The notes under the pieces: generated by a model
Told to the model about the DNA's origin: nothing
Seen by the model: the letters and a program-made list of their open reading frames with translations, nothing else
Database searches by the model: none
Assembly (NCBI RefSeq): GCF_000400505.1
Contig: NZ_CM001857.1
Location: forward strand, 3,348,730 to 3,412,729
Direction of reading: 5' to 3'
Source: Musicola paradisiaca NCPPB 2511
Lineage (GTDB): Bacteria; Pseudomonadota; Gammaproteobacteria; Enterobacterales; Enterobacteriaceae
Length of the DNA: 64,000 nucleotides
In this document: positions 53,542-63,611 of the stretch, piece after piece
How the letters are laid out: every line of letters begins with the position of its first letter
How positions within the stretch are numbered: position 1 is the stretch's first letter
Position numbers and translations under genes: made by a program

Positions 53542-53925
53542 ATGGGTAAAATAATAACATTGTCGTATACAAATAATTTCAAACCTATTAGCGATAATAA
53601 ATCTCAATCATTGCGAATACACTGTGTAAGTGTACGATTAAATAAAGAAGAGTTAGAGCTTCTCAATGCAAGCCGTGGTGATAAACGCAAAGGTGAATGG
53701 CTTCGCATGGCATCACTTCAAAAGCTTCCTCCGACCATTCCTGCAATCAATTTAGAAGTTTGGCAATCATTGTCTGATATATCTCAAAAGCTAAATCGTC
53801 TAATAATCCACCTTGATACTAAAAGCAGTAATAGTGAACTGACGAAAACAGAGATCTTCGCTGTTAAAAAGCAGATTAAAGAGCTTCGCTCATGTCTTAC
53901 AGGTTCTGATCCGTCCGTAAGGTAG
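53542..53925 (+). CDS. mobC: MobC-like mobilization accessory protein
   Basis: Predicted relaxosome protein that helps the relaxase open oriT. 127 residues: N-terminal ribbon-helix-helix-like VSVRLNKEELELLNAS (about 33-48) and a C-terminal helical segment. AAGGAG gives a strong ribosome site. Eight bases separate it from the relaxase. Confidence 0.65.
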   Translation: MGKIITLSYTNNFKPISDNKSQSLRIHCVSVRLNKEELELLNASRGDKRKGEWLRMASLQKLPPTIPAINLEVWQSLSDISQKLNRLIIHLDTKSSNSELTKTEIFAVKKQIKELRSCLTGSDPSVR

Positions 53926-53933
53926 TTTTTCGC

Positions 53934-55094
<1,161 letters not shown>

Positions 55095-55317
55095 ACAGTC
55101 AATTACAAATACTTTTCGTAACCGCACTCTATCTTTAGTAACAAATTTGCGTTTAGTCAAGAAAATATTGATCGTTATTACAGATCGATAATCTAGTTAT
55201 GATAGTCATCGCCTATCAAGTACTGATCATCGATCGGTACAAGCAATTTTACTAAAGAGAGTCGGTCATCGAGAATCTCTGTAAACGCACCATTTAATCT
55301 GCAACCTTGAGGTTGAT
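55095..55317. promoter_or_regulatory. Intergenic region with repeated GATCGAT motifs
   Basis: 223 bases between the relaxase and the cargo operon. Repeats of gatcg(a/t)t occur at about 55169, 55184 and 55231 with partial dyads around them, possibly operator sites for the downstream operon. Confidence 0.4.
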
Positions 55318-55596
55318 ATGAAAAACGAAACAATAAAGTGCCCGTTCTGCTTCAAAGAGAGCCAGTTTGGAGTTAGCGTCTGCACTGGCTGTCATTCAAC
55401 CATCAAATATGGAGCCGTTTCATCTTGGTTAGCTTTACTAATAGGAATTGTGCTGTTGGCGATAGCTTTCTTCATATTCGCTGTCAGTCAAAGTTTTATA
55501 TTTGCTGTCGTTATCTATCTTGCATCAGCAATTTCTTTAAGATTCTATTTACGTAAGAAATTTGCACACAGAGCCGTTTTCACACATAAAAGCTAA
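55318..55596 (+). CDS. Small zinc-ribbon membrane protein
   Basis: 92 residues. N-terminal ribbon CPFC and CTGC (two Cys pairs), then two membrane helices at about 37-80. Function unknown. A GAGG ribosome site is present. First of three genes in one orientation. Confidence 0.55.
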   Translation: MKNETIKCPFCFKESQFGVSVCTGCHSTIKYGAVSSWLALLIGIVLLAIAFFIFAVSQSFIFAVVIYLASAISLRFYLRKKFAHRAVFTHKS

Positions 55597-55625
55597 CCCT
55601 AATCAAATATAATAAGGAAGATAAA

Positions 55626-56012
55626 ATGAATAAATTTATTGTAACCTCCTTTTTCATTGTAATATTTTTAATTTCTGGCTGTTCAACATCAGGGAACCAA
55701 AAAATCAAAAATGAAACGGCTCAAAGCCTTCAATCGAAAATAATTAAAAACAAAACAACTAAGGCAGAGCTACTTGTTCAACTTGGTGAGCCTGACACCA
55801 GAACGACTCTTGACGATGGCAACGAGCAGTGGAGATACTTAATGTATAACAATCAGTTCAATGCCTCGAATTTTATCCCTGTTGTCGGTTTGCTAACTGG
55901 CGGTTCCCAGACTCAGTCTAAAACTCTCGAAATCGACTTCAATGGAGAAACCGTAAGCAAATGGACATTCTCTACTGATAATAACAATACAAAATCTGGC
56001 ATTCTTAATTAA
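55626..56012 (+). CDS. BamE/SmpA-like lipoprotein
   Basis: 128 residues. Lipobox LISGC at about residues 15-19, then a SmpA/OmlA fold signature TTKAELLVQLGEPD...WRYLMY. BamE-type folds occur in the outer-membrane beta-barrel machine, but stand-alone island copies may instead bind another partner. Thirty bases after the zinc-ribbon gene. Confidence 0.6.
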   Translation: MNKFIVTSFFIVIFLISGCSTSGNQKIKNETAQSLQSKIIKNKTTKAELLVQLGEPDTRTTLDDGNEQWRYLMYNNQFNASNFIPVVGLLTGGSQTQSKTLEIDFNGETVSKWTFSTDNNNTKSGILN

Positions 56013-56031
56013 TCGTTTCCTGGATAAGAAA

Positions 56032-56349
56032 ATGAAAACATACTCAATTCTCGCAGTTCTCCTTTCGACTTTTCTATTAACAGCCTGTAATTCCGAACCT
56101 TCTGAAAAAGACATATACAATGCTTTCAAAAGTGTTGTAGATAGATCAAATGCAAGTATGAAAGCTCTAAACTCAAGTATTCCCGAAAAAGACCTTTTAA
56201 AAATAGATTATGTGAGAAAAGTTAGTTGCACAGAAGAAGCAAACAATGTTTATAACTGCATTGTCGATGCATCCATTAGCAATATGAAACAGACAAAGCC
56301 TGTTAAGCTTGTGAAAGCTGATGGTGTCTGGAAAGAAATACAACAATAA
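56032..56349 (+). CDS. Small lipoprotein of unknown function
   Basis: 105 residues. Signal peptide with lipobox LLTAC at about 15-19, then a polar domain with two further cysteines (CTEEANNVYNC). Not recognised. Third gene of the run; a terminator follows. It and the gene before may be envelope or entry-exclusion proteins, which is a guess. Confidence 0.5.
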   Translation: MKTYSILAVLLSTFLLTACNSEPSEKDIYNAFKSVVDRSNASMKALNSSIPEKDLLKIDYVRKVSCTEEANNVYNCIVDASISNMKQTKPVKLVKADGVWKEIQQ

Positions 56350-56371
56350 AAATCAAAAACCATCCACCGTT

Positions 56372-56399
56372 AAAGCCCCTAACGCAAGGGGCTTTTTTT
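56372..56399 (+). terminator. Terminator after the lipoprotein run
   Basis: Stem aagcccct / aggggctt with loop aacgca, followed by TTTTTT, 23 bases past the stop. Confidence 0.85.
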
Positions 56400-56504
56400 A
56401 TTTGGCTGATCATGATTATAAAGTAGCACAAGTAAATTTAAAAAAATTTGACAAAATTAGATATAAGATGAAAATATAAAAATAAACCAGAGGAGAAAAA
56501 CCCA

Positions 56505-56699
56505 ATGAAAAAACGCTATATTTTTATTTTAGTTTGCATTTTGGCAAATATAATATCATTTATTTATTTAGCTAACCATCACCAAAATACATTCTTGTAT
56601 TGGGTCACATCAACCATAATTATATTTTCTTTAGTATTCTCACCTCTTTTAGTGATGATAGCAACGGTTGAACCTGAAAAAGATTCATTTAAAAAGTAA
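56505..56699 (+). CDS. Small two-span membrane protein
   Basis: 64 residues, two hydrophobic helices (about 4-22 and 31-54). AGGAG precedes the ATG. Unknown function. A possible second small ORF follows at 56716. Confidence 0.45.
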   Translation: MKKRYIFILVCILANIISFIYLANHHQNTFLYWVTSTIIIFSLVFSPLLVMIATVEPEKDSFKK

Positions 56700-56715
56700 T
56701 AATAACAAGGTAAAA

Positions 56716-56859
56716 ATGGAAACTCCTGTAATTAATGATATTTTATTATTTTTTATAGCATCTTCTTTTTTTTGTTTATTTCATTTGCTTCTTTTATGTG
56801 TTGTTCTCTTTCGTCCATATAAGATAAATACCCATCACAGTAAGAAACACAACACTTGA
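56716..56859 (+). CDS. Possible 47-residue membrane peptide
   Basis: ATG at 56716 with AAGG upstream; METPVINDILLFFIASSFFCLF with one or two hydrophobic helices. It overlaps the 3' half of the minus-strand gene at 56753-57205, so only one of the two may be real. Confidence 0.3.
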   Translation: METPVINDILLFFIASSFFCLFHLLLLCVVLFRPYKINTHHSKKHNT

Positions 56860-57205
56860 TTACAGCAACAATTGCCATGGCATAAACATATAAGAACCCG
56901 TGAATACTATTTAAATGCTGTGTAAAAATATCTTCTGGAACTTTAATTACAGTTTTTATAACCAAAATAATTGCAACCAGCGAAGCTTGAAAATATAATA
57001 TTGAATCAACATATGACTTTAATGCCTTTTTATATTTAGGATACAGAAAATAGCAGAATATCAACCCTATAATAAAAGGAAGATACATAAGGCAGTAGCC
57101 GGAAGCAGGTAAGTTTAGATAAAAAGAAAAAGAACTTAAAATAGCAAAAATCAAAAAAATGAGGATGGTCAAAGTCTTTTTAAGATTACTATTTATTATG
57201 TTCAT
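56753..57205 (-). CDS. Four-span membrane protein of unknown function
   Basis: 150 residues with about four hydrophobic helices (about 10-30, 35-53, 68-88, 104-124) and a basic tail. Not recognised. Transcribed toward the plus-strand small genes and overlapping one of them. Confidence 0.45.
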   Translation of the reverse strand: MNIINSNLKKTLTILIFLIFAILSSFSFYLNLPASGYCLMYLPFIIGLIFCYFLYPKYKKALKSYVDSILYFQASLVAIILVIKTVIKVPEDIFTQHLNSIHGFLYVYAMAIVAVIKCCVSYCDGYLSYMDEREQHIKEANEINKKKKML

Positions 57206-57509
57206 TACGCAATCATTATCCTATATATTTTAGATTACACAATCTTAGAAGTGGTCTGTTTCAAGTTATGATAGCCTTACTACTCCCAGATAGTAAAGAA
57301 AATTATGAATTATGGCTTATAACATCGCCACCTATTAATTTTGGTAGTAATTACTTGCTATTATAAAGTAGTGAGTGCGAATATGCTTACTTCCGATTGC
57401 TCTGTTCTATATGAATGCAGGAAATAATACAAAATTGAAGAAATAACACTAATAAAAGTCTTCATTTCCATAGCTTACTCAAGCTGTAATACATAATTCT
57501 CTGGTGCCT
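57206..57509. other. AT-rich intergenic region
   Basis: About 300 bases with no supported gene; promoter of the membrane-protein gene expected. Confidence 0.4.
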
Positions 57510-57938
57510 TTATAATCTTATCTTGCTCGCACGAACTACCTCATGTGTCAGTTCTTTATCTATCATCTTCATTTCATACTGTGTTCTTACAATAGAATAT
57601 ATCTCTTCTGCCTTTTCTTGATTGCTATCGATATAGTTAACAAGAGAGTTTAGCTCACGGAGAACGGCTTCTTTGTTGTTTAATCGTCGTAACAGATTAC
57701 CTGTCAGACATTTATACACAGAACTGAACATCGCCATAATGTTGTCTATGTTTCGGTTAGATCGGGTGTATATCCGTTTCGGATAGAAATACTTTAAGTG
57801 ATAGCCAACGAACACCAGGTAGAGTTGGTGAGAGAAACTTTTATCTCCGGGCTGGTATCGTTTAGATATATATTTATCTACGATGACAACAAGCTGCTCT
57901 TCAAGTGTCATTACTGAATCAAAATTGTTTTTGTTCAT
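57510..57938 (-). CDS. Orphan protein downstream of the recombinase operon
   Basis: 142 residues from the ATG at 57938, chosen for AAGGAT eight bases in front rather than the 163-codon reading. Mostly helical and basic (MNKNNFDSVMTLEEQLVVIV; KRYQPGDKSFSHQLYLVFVGYHLKYFYPKR). Not recognised. About 100 bases downstream of the TnpC-like gene on the same strand, so it may be part of the transposition or recombination operon. Confidence 0.5.
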   Translation of the reverse strand: MNKNNFDSVMTLEEQLVVIVDKYISKRYQPGDKSFSHQLYLVFVGYHLKYFYPKRIYTRSNRNIDNIMAMFSSVYKCLTGNLLRRLNNKEAVLRELNSLVNYIDSNQEKAEEIYSIVRTQYEMKMIDKELTHEVVRASKIRL

Positions 57939-58040
57939 AAGTTGCATCCTTGCAAAATTTGATTTTGTCTTCCTGACAATACATATATAATTACCACACA
58001 TTTAAAAAATATCAATAGACAAAACCTATTAATATTGAAA

Positions 58041-58433
58041 TTATTTTTTGTTTTGGGGAAAAATTTGATCTTCTCTAAGACCTTTGCTGTATGCGACCAT
58101 CTGAAGGTCTCTAACCATAACAAGAAGTCTATTATTCTCATTTAGTAATCTCGCATTTTCAGATTCTAATGTTCGAATTTTATTCGAAGCATAAGCGAGA
58201 CTCTGAGGTTTTTTAATATTCGTAACAGTATAATATTTATTTTTCTTCTTCTGGTTATATGCATATTTTATAGCGGTATGTCTTGAAAGAGCTTGTCGTG
58301 ATGGTTTTTTCCCAAAATGTTCTTCAAGTGAGTCACAAATCCCAACCCAAGTTATATCTCCTTCCCAGCTGTTTATTCTATCAAGAATAAACTCAATATC
58401 TTTACTACTAAACTTTTTGCTCATGTTCGTCAC
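58041..58433 (-). CDS. Small TnpC-like accessory protein
   Basis: 130 residues: helix-turn-helix-like N-terminal part (DITWVGICDSLEEHFGKKPSRQALSRHTAI) and a C-terminal coiled coil (KIRTLESENARLLNENNRLLVMVRDLQ). It overlaps the end of the third recombinase by 26 bases. Size, order and coiled coil resemble TnpC of Tn554-like elements, which helps site or orientation choice; a second ATG is three codons in. Confidence 0.6.
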   Translation of the reverse strand: MTNMSKKFSSKDIEFILDRINSWEGDITWVGICDSLEEHFGKKPSRQALSRHTAIKYAYNQKKKNKYYTVTNIKKPQSLAYASNKIRTLESENARLLNENNRLLVMVRDLQMVAYSKGLREDQIFPQNKK

Positions 58434-60066
58434 CTTTATTGTAATATCTAATGATATGGTTTATGATTTTATCGATTTCTTTAATTTCCTTAACAAGTAT
58501 TTTCACTCGTTGATTATCATGCTGGCTTTTATATAATTCATAATCATTGCGCAGTGATTCTAAATTCTCTTTGATCTTAGCAATTAGTTCAAATCTAACT
58601 CCTTCTCCTAAATCAGATAACATTTCTTCGGAAAATAACACCTTCCTCTCGATATTTCTCAATTCTTCCCAACTTCTGTTGTCATAAACACTATTTTGTT
58701 CAACACTTCGTCTTCCTGACCAAAATGCTATTTCCACCTCAGATAACATAGCCCTTTGAGCAAGCGTATTCAAAAGATGCCTTGGCTGATGGCTTCTAAA
58801 CACTTCTTTCATACCATCTGGTTGTAACGATTTATGCCTTTGAAAGAAATTTAAAGCACTATCTTTCCCTGCACCTGATCTTTTCTTGAAGTCTGCAAAA
58901 AATAATTTTTTAGTTGCAGGTGCAACATGAAATAAGTCACTTCCCTTTTTCATATGCAATTGATCTTTAGCTAACAGTAAGAGTTTATTGCTGAGTTTGG
59001 TAGGAATAAAAAAATCATTCCAATGATCTGTTTTTTCCTCATAATTTAAAACTTCGTTCCAAAATTCTTTTGCACTAATTCTCTTCTCTTCGACCTTTGC
59101 CAAGACATTTTGTGTCCTGATATTAAAGGAGTTTTTGTTTTTTATATTCAAGATATCGCACAGCTTTGTATAAAAATCATTTGCCTCTGGTTCTGTTCCT
59201 AACAGGTTGTAAAATTCTAATTCACCATTTTCGCGGATAGCAGCGATAGCCCTTGCTGTATGAGATAAATTTTTTAACCTTTGGATAGCTAATCTGGCTA
59301 TTGGTTTCATATTACTGGGAATCCACTTAATACTATCACCATACCCTTTTGCACAGAAATAGCGAATGCCATAAGTAGCTTTCCCCTCAGAATCAGTCCC
59401 TTCAACTTCACAATCTACTTCAAGGTTTATGATCTCAGATATTCGTGTAGGGGCACAAAGAAGTAAAGCTATAATAGAGGAGGTAAATATATCTCGTTCA
59501 CTTTTATCATCAGAACGAAATACTCTACCTATAAAATCAATCACATCGTCTTCGGGTAACTTCTTTTTAACATTATTTTGTTCTGAAATATCCCTTGCTG
59601 ATTTATTTGAAATCCCTCTCAACCTGGTGTTAAACCTGCTGAGTCTTGGGTTTATTATGTTTTTTGTTGCTAAGACTTCTAAAATTTCTTTCAGTGTTTT
59701 TTCTATTGCACATGCACGATTGATTGAGTAATTTTTTTCAGCTTGATCTACAATATTGAATATAATTTCTGAATTTAAGTTAACGATATGAAGATCAACA
59801 TTTAATTCCATATATGAATATTCCATAAGCTTGATTGTTGTCAGATAAATCAGTGATTTATGCACATTAGGGAAACATTCTCTATATATAAGGACTTTCG
59901 CTAACTGTTGAAAATGCTCCCCCATATTTATATCATTTATTTTATAACTAAACTTTTTGAAAGCCACTCCTTTCCCCCATGATAGGCTACTCCAGTTTAT
60001 TATATTGTCTCTTTCTGCTTGAACTCTTACTTCATTTGCGAAAAAATCATAATTTTTAAAATACAT
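58408..60066 (-). CDS. Tyrosine recombinase 3 of the trio
   Basis: 552 residues, the longest of the three. Catalytic residues visible: Arg208 (CAPTRISEIINL), His426/Arg429/His430 (HQPRHLLN), Arg452, nucleophile Tyr461 (SVYDNRS). Extra residues 270-380 lie between the first Arg and the HxxR box. Five bases after recombinase 2; probably cotranscribed. Confidence 0.78.
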   Translation of the reverse strand: MYFKNYDFFANEVRVQAERDNIINWSSLSWGKGVAFKKFSYKINDINMGEHFQQLAKVLIYRECFPNVHKSLIYLTTIKLMEYSYMELNVDLHIVNLNSEIIFNIVDQAEKNYSINRACAIEKTLKEILEVLATKNIINPRLSRFNTRLRGISNKSARDISEQNNVKKKLPEDDVIDFIGRVFRSDDKSERDIFTSSIIALLLCAPTRISEIINLEVDCEVEGTDSEGKATYGIRYFCAKGYGDSIKWIPSNMKPIARLAIQRLKNLSHTARAIAAIRENGELEFYNLLGTEPEANDFYTKLCDILNIKNKNSFNIRTQNVLAKVEEKRISAKEFWNEVLNYEEKTDHWNDFFIPTKLSNKLLLLAKDQLHMKKGSDLFHVAPATKKLFFADFKKRSGAGKDSALNFFQRHKSLQPDGMKEVFRSHQPRHLLNTLAQRAMLSEVEIAFWSGRRSVEQNSVYDNRSWEELRNIERKVLFSEEMLSDLGEGVRFELIAKIKENLESLRNDYELYKSQHDNQRVKILVKEIKEIDKIINHIIRYYNKGDEHEQKV

Positions 60067-60071
60067 GGTAT

Positions 60072-61427
60072 TTATTCCTCTTCACTGTTAAGAAACTTTA
60101 TTATTGTGTTGATTTTACTCTCTACACTTGTGAATAAAGCAACCAATAGTTCTACTTCTGATTGTTTTGAATGATTGGATATTAATTGATTAGTTAGTTT
60201 TTTTATATTAATCAAATCCTCAATCATTTTGAATGTGATACCCTCACTATCCATTAGAAATGAAGAAGCATAGGGGCTTATTGATTCATTAATTGCTTGT
60301 TCTATTCTGAACGAAAACTCCTCGTTATTTTTCGCATAAGATAGTACGGATTTCAAATTTGTATGATCCAGAACTTTAGCTAAAGTACTTAACCCATATC
60401 CTCTTTGAGCAAGTCTTGTTGCCAGAGTAATCCTTAACTGTCGGGAGTTTATTGTAGAATTTTTATTACCACTAACTCTACGGTGAACAGATTGCAATCG
60501 ACTTGTAATTGTCTTTGAACTCATATGCAAGTTTACAAAGTTATTTTCATAAAATTCGTTAATCTTATAACCAGAATTAAAAAAGCTTGGGTCAATAAAT
60601 AATGGGAGATTATCTAATTCTTCTTTGCTTAATTTATCCTGAGCTTCATTTTGTACAAAAGCTTTAACTATGGCTTTAAGCTCGGATAATGAATCAAATA
60701 AATTATCACTAATTTTCAATTCAGTGAAATCAGTTCGAAACTTCCCACCTTGTTTTAATCTCGGAATATTTAAATAATTACCTTCATTTTTAATATAAAG
60801 GTCTTTTCTCTTAAGTTGTGCTATCTGCATTGGTCTTCGACCAGTATAAATTAGTAGCATAACCAAAAGATAATCATTCATGGTTATGTTGCCTTCATTA
60901 TATTCTTTTGTAATACTAAATATTAAGTGCTTCATTTCATTATCAGGCAGTGGCCTTAAGTATTTTTGCCTTTCATTATAGGCCGTAGTTGTCCTGGGTT
61001 TTGCGACTTTCCATTTTGAGATTAAATCTATAACCTCTTGTTTTAAGACTTTATTGTGTAACTCATGAAATTTTATTAGAAAGTATTTCATACTTTCTAC
61101 ATGCGTATAGTTTATTTTTAAGAATGTATTGTAGAACCGTTTCAACAAACCACACTCAAACTCTTTCAACTCACCATTATTAAATACAATTAATTTCTTA
61201 ATGGCAAAGTAGAACTTTCTCGTATAAGCAGAGCTAAAATGTACAGCGGTATATGCAAGAGTTTCTTTTACAAGTGATAATAAAGATAAGTTGATTGTAT
61301 TTTCTAAATATAACAAATTCAACTTTATGTCTTTACTGAGAACCCAAACATTATCCTTTACATTGAATTCAAATCCGCTATCTTTTACTTTTAATACCGA
61401 GAGCTTTTCTAAAATCGATTTCTCCAT
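60072..61427 (-). CDS. Tyrosine recombinase 2 of the trio
   Basis: 451 residues. Active-site Arg198 (YTGRRPMQIAQL), second Arg332 (SRQLRIT, with the usual HxxR His replaced by Arg329), His355 (LDHTNLKS) and Tyr364 (SYAKN). Start overlaps the end of recombinase 1 by 50 bases and has AGGAGG upstream. Confidence 0.78.
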   Translation of the reverse strand: MEKSILEKLSVLKVKDSGFEFNVKDNVWVLSKDIKLNLLYLENTINLSLLSLVKETLAYTAVHFSSAYTRKFYFAIKKLIVFNNGELKEFECGLLKRFYNTFLKINYTHVESMKYFLIKFHELHNKVLKQEVIDLISKWKVAKPRTTTAYNERQKYLRPLPDNEMKHLIFSITKEYNEGNITMNDYLLVMLLIYTGRRPMQIAQLKRKDLYIKNEGNYLNIPRLKQGGKFRTDFTELKISDNLFDSLSELKAIVKAFVQNEAQDKLSKEELDNLPLFIDPSFFNSGYKINEFYENNFVNLHMSSKTITSRLQSVHRRVSGNKNSTINSRQLRITLATRLAQRGYGLSTLAKVLDHTNLKSVLSYAKNNEEFSFRIEQAINESISPYASSFLMDSEGITFKMIEDLINIKKLTNQLISNHSKQSEVELLVALFTSVESKINTIIKFLNSEEE

Positions 61428-62658
61428 TCACTCCTCCTTTATTATTATTTATTTTTTCTTCTTTCAGTAAATCTGCTTCCTGGAAAGCCCTGGAAGCCTC
61501 TTCGCTTATAAATCTATTATTATAAATCAGAACTGATTTTGAGTTTACTTTCCAACCCATTCTAATGCACCGGATTCTATCTAACTCGTTTAATTTATAT
61601 GGGTCTGTTACACCTATATACTTTAAGCTGTATATATAGTTCCATGTATGTCGTAAACAATGTCCAGTGAAGTGACTGAAAGAGCTTCCTTCATATTCAA
61701 TTTCTTTTATTTTTCTCATAATTTTGTTATATGCACTTATGGTTAATGGTAATCCCTCTGTAACTCCGGATTTGTGAGTAACTAATATATAATCATGATT
61801 CTTACATTTAGCATGATATGATCTCTCACCTTCAATATATGAACTTATCTGCATACATAACCTTTCACTGATATTAATCTCTCTCTCAACCGTTTTTACG
61901 AGTGGTTGAAATACTCTGGGATCTTCTGGGTCATTTATTCTTTTTGATATTTTCAGATATCTTTGCTTTCTTTTAAAATCTGATATCTTTAAGTTTAAAA
62001 GCTCCCCTCCTCGCATTCCAGTTTCATAAAGTATTAATATAGCAAGTTGATTTCTTTTCCGACAATTCCTCTCAAATGGATTGTATTCGCTTTCAGGACT
62101 GACACATTCCAGTAGAGCTTCTACAGTTTCTTTTTCTAAAGATTTGAAATTATCGCTCATATAAGAATATGAAGTTATCTTAGGTTTATGCTTTTGAAAG
62201 TTGGATTTAATGAATTTTAGCAATGAATTTGTTTCATACACAGAACCTCTATAAAACGAATCATAAATCCATGATATATAGTCGCTAATAACTGTAAGTC
62301 GATAATGTAGATTTTCTTCGTTAACCTTTTTGTATGTCACCATATCAATTATTTTACGTTTCTTCCTTTTCACTCTAAGAAACTCTGATAATGAATATAA
62401 CTCTGTATAGCTTAAAAAAGTCTTGTTACTTACTCTTTCGAGTATACTTATATTTTCCTTAATCAAGTATTTTTCAAAAAGGATCAAAACATAGGCGTTT
62501 CTCAATATAGTATTGAACGACTTATTTTTCTGTCGCCCAAGCAAACCAAGATATATATTTTGATAGTATAACGGCAGGCCAGAGTTTGAATTTAATATCA
62601 TACAAAATCTTTCTCCCCCTTTCGTCATTATCTTTTTAACTAAATATTCACTCTTCAT
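61378..62658 (-). CDS. Tyrosine recombinase 1 of the trio
   Basis: 426 residues, first gene of the recombinase operon. Complete catalytic set: Arg216 (YETGMRGGELL), His333/Arg336/His337 (GHCLRHTW), Trp369 and Tyr379 (SVLIYNNRF). An N-terminal SAM-like/core-binding region occupies about 45-190. Three or four overlapping integrase genes like this occur in Tn554-type, RIT and gamma-mobile-trio islands; the best family match could not be settled by eye. Confidence 0.8.
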   Translation of the reverse strand: MKSEYLVKKIMTKGGERFCMILNSNSGLPLYYQNIYLGLLGRQKNKSFNTILRNAYVLILFEKYLIKENISILERVSNKTFLSYTELYSLSEFLRVKRKKRKIIDMVTYKKVNEENLHYRLTVISDYISWIYDSFYRGSVYETNSLLKFIKSNFQKHKPKITSYSYMSDNFKSLEKETVEALLECVSPESEYNPFERNCRKRNQLAILILYETGMRGGELLNLKISDFKRKQRYLKISKRINDPEDPRVFQPLVKTVEREINISERLCMQISSYIEGERSYHAKCKNHDYILVTHKSGVTEGLPLTISAYNKIMRKIKEIEYEGSSFSHFTGHCLRHTWNYIYSLKYIGVTDPYKLNELDRIRCIRMGWKVNSKSVLIYNNRFISEEASRAFQEADLLKEEKINNNKGGVNGEIDFRKALGIKSKR

Positions 62659-63002
62659 TGTTACCCCATAATTTATTTTTATTTATAGGTAACATAATTT
62701 TTTAGCAAGTTACAAATTTATTTTTCATTATTTTCAACAACCTTATTAATTGCGGCTCCAATAACGAATCGGCCATATATTCACCTTAAGGTGAATATAT
62801 AGTCCCCTATATTTACCTTAGTTAGTAACTTATTGATATAAAATGAATAATAGAAAAGTGTAATTTGTTTTGTAAAGTACAAATCAGGAATTAGTAAATA
62901 TTGAAATGTACGGTGTACGAAAATTTAAACAACTATGTTAATGGACACTATATGATGTTAAAATCACTGATCTAACGAGCTATATTATATGGGCAATGTT
63001 TC
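62659..63002. other. Divergent intergenic region between trio and anchored protein gene
   Basis: 344 AT-rich bases holding the palindrome listed separately and, by position, promoters for both sides. No gene seen. Confidence 0.5.
62775..62800. promoter_or_regulatory. 26-bp perfect palindrome upstream of the recombinases
   Basis: Each 13-base arm is atatattcacctt; both arms match without error. A related half-site, tatatttacctta, follows at 62808-62820. Located 117 bases before recombinase 1, between divergent transcription units. Either an operator for the operon or a recombinase-binding site. Confidence 0.75.
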
Positions 63003-63578
63003 ATGGGACGAAAAACTTCTGCATTTTTAAAGTTAATAGGAGTTATAGGTTCTTTATGCGGGATTATTGCGACAGCATTCGCAATCTATGCGCACTACAA
63101 CCCGACCTCCCCTTCTACTCAGAGATATGACAGCATTGTAGGAAGCTGGCTATCTGATTACTCTTACACTGTAAAAGGTAATACCGTTAGGGTTAATGGA
63201 AAAACGACCTTCTTCTCTAATGGAAAATACAACTTTCATGGCAGTATCTCTATTGACTCTTATGCTCCAGGTGATCATATATTCATAGACTATCTTTCTG
63301 ACGGTGCTGGTGATTGGCAACTATATGATAATGAGTTAATTACATCATTAAATAGCTTAAAAACAAAACCCATGAAGCTGGTTTTAAATAACAAAGATCT
63401 TGATCCACTGAAAATAGAGGTGGTAAACAATAAAAAGTTACCAACTATTGAGGAGAGTATGGCAGATGGGAAAAACCAAGCCTATAAAATAATTCAAACC
63501 ACAAAGAGTCAGTTAACACTGGAAGTTATTAACGAAATAGGAAACAATTTTAAGTTTAACATGCACAAAGCAAACTAA
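63003..63578 (+). CDS. Membrane-anchored orphan protein
   Basis: 191 residues: one N-terminal helix (about 8-28, LKLIGVIGSLCGIIATAFAIYA) then a beta-rich domain with a lipocalin-like start (YDSIVGSWLSDYSYTVKG). Not recognised. No clear ribosome site; the start is the first in-frame ATG. Could be a defence or stress component adjoining the helicase gene. Confidence 0.5.
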   Translation: MGRKTSAFLKLIGVIGSLCGIIATAFAIYAHYNPTSPSTQRYDSIVGSWLSDYSYTVKGNTVRVNGKTTFFSNGKYNFHGSISIDSYAPGDHIFIDYLSDGAGDWQLYDNELITSLNSLKTKPMKLVLNNKDLDPLKIEVVNNKKLPTIEESMADGKNQAYKIIQTTKSQLTLEVINEIGNNFKFNMHKAN

Positions 63579-63582
63579 GTCT

Positions 63583-63605
63583 GATGGCGATATAAAATCG
63601 CCATC
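63583..63605. terminator. Convergent hairpin after the anchored protein gene
   Basis: Nine-bp stem gatggcgat / atcgccatc with a 5-base loop, between convergent genes, no T-run. Confidence 0.5.
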
Positions 63606-63611
63606 CCATGA

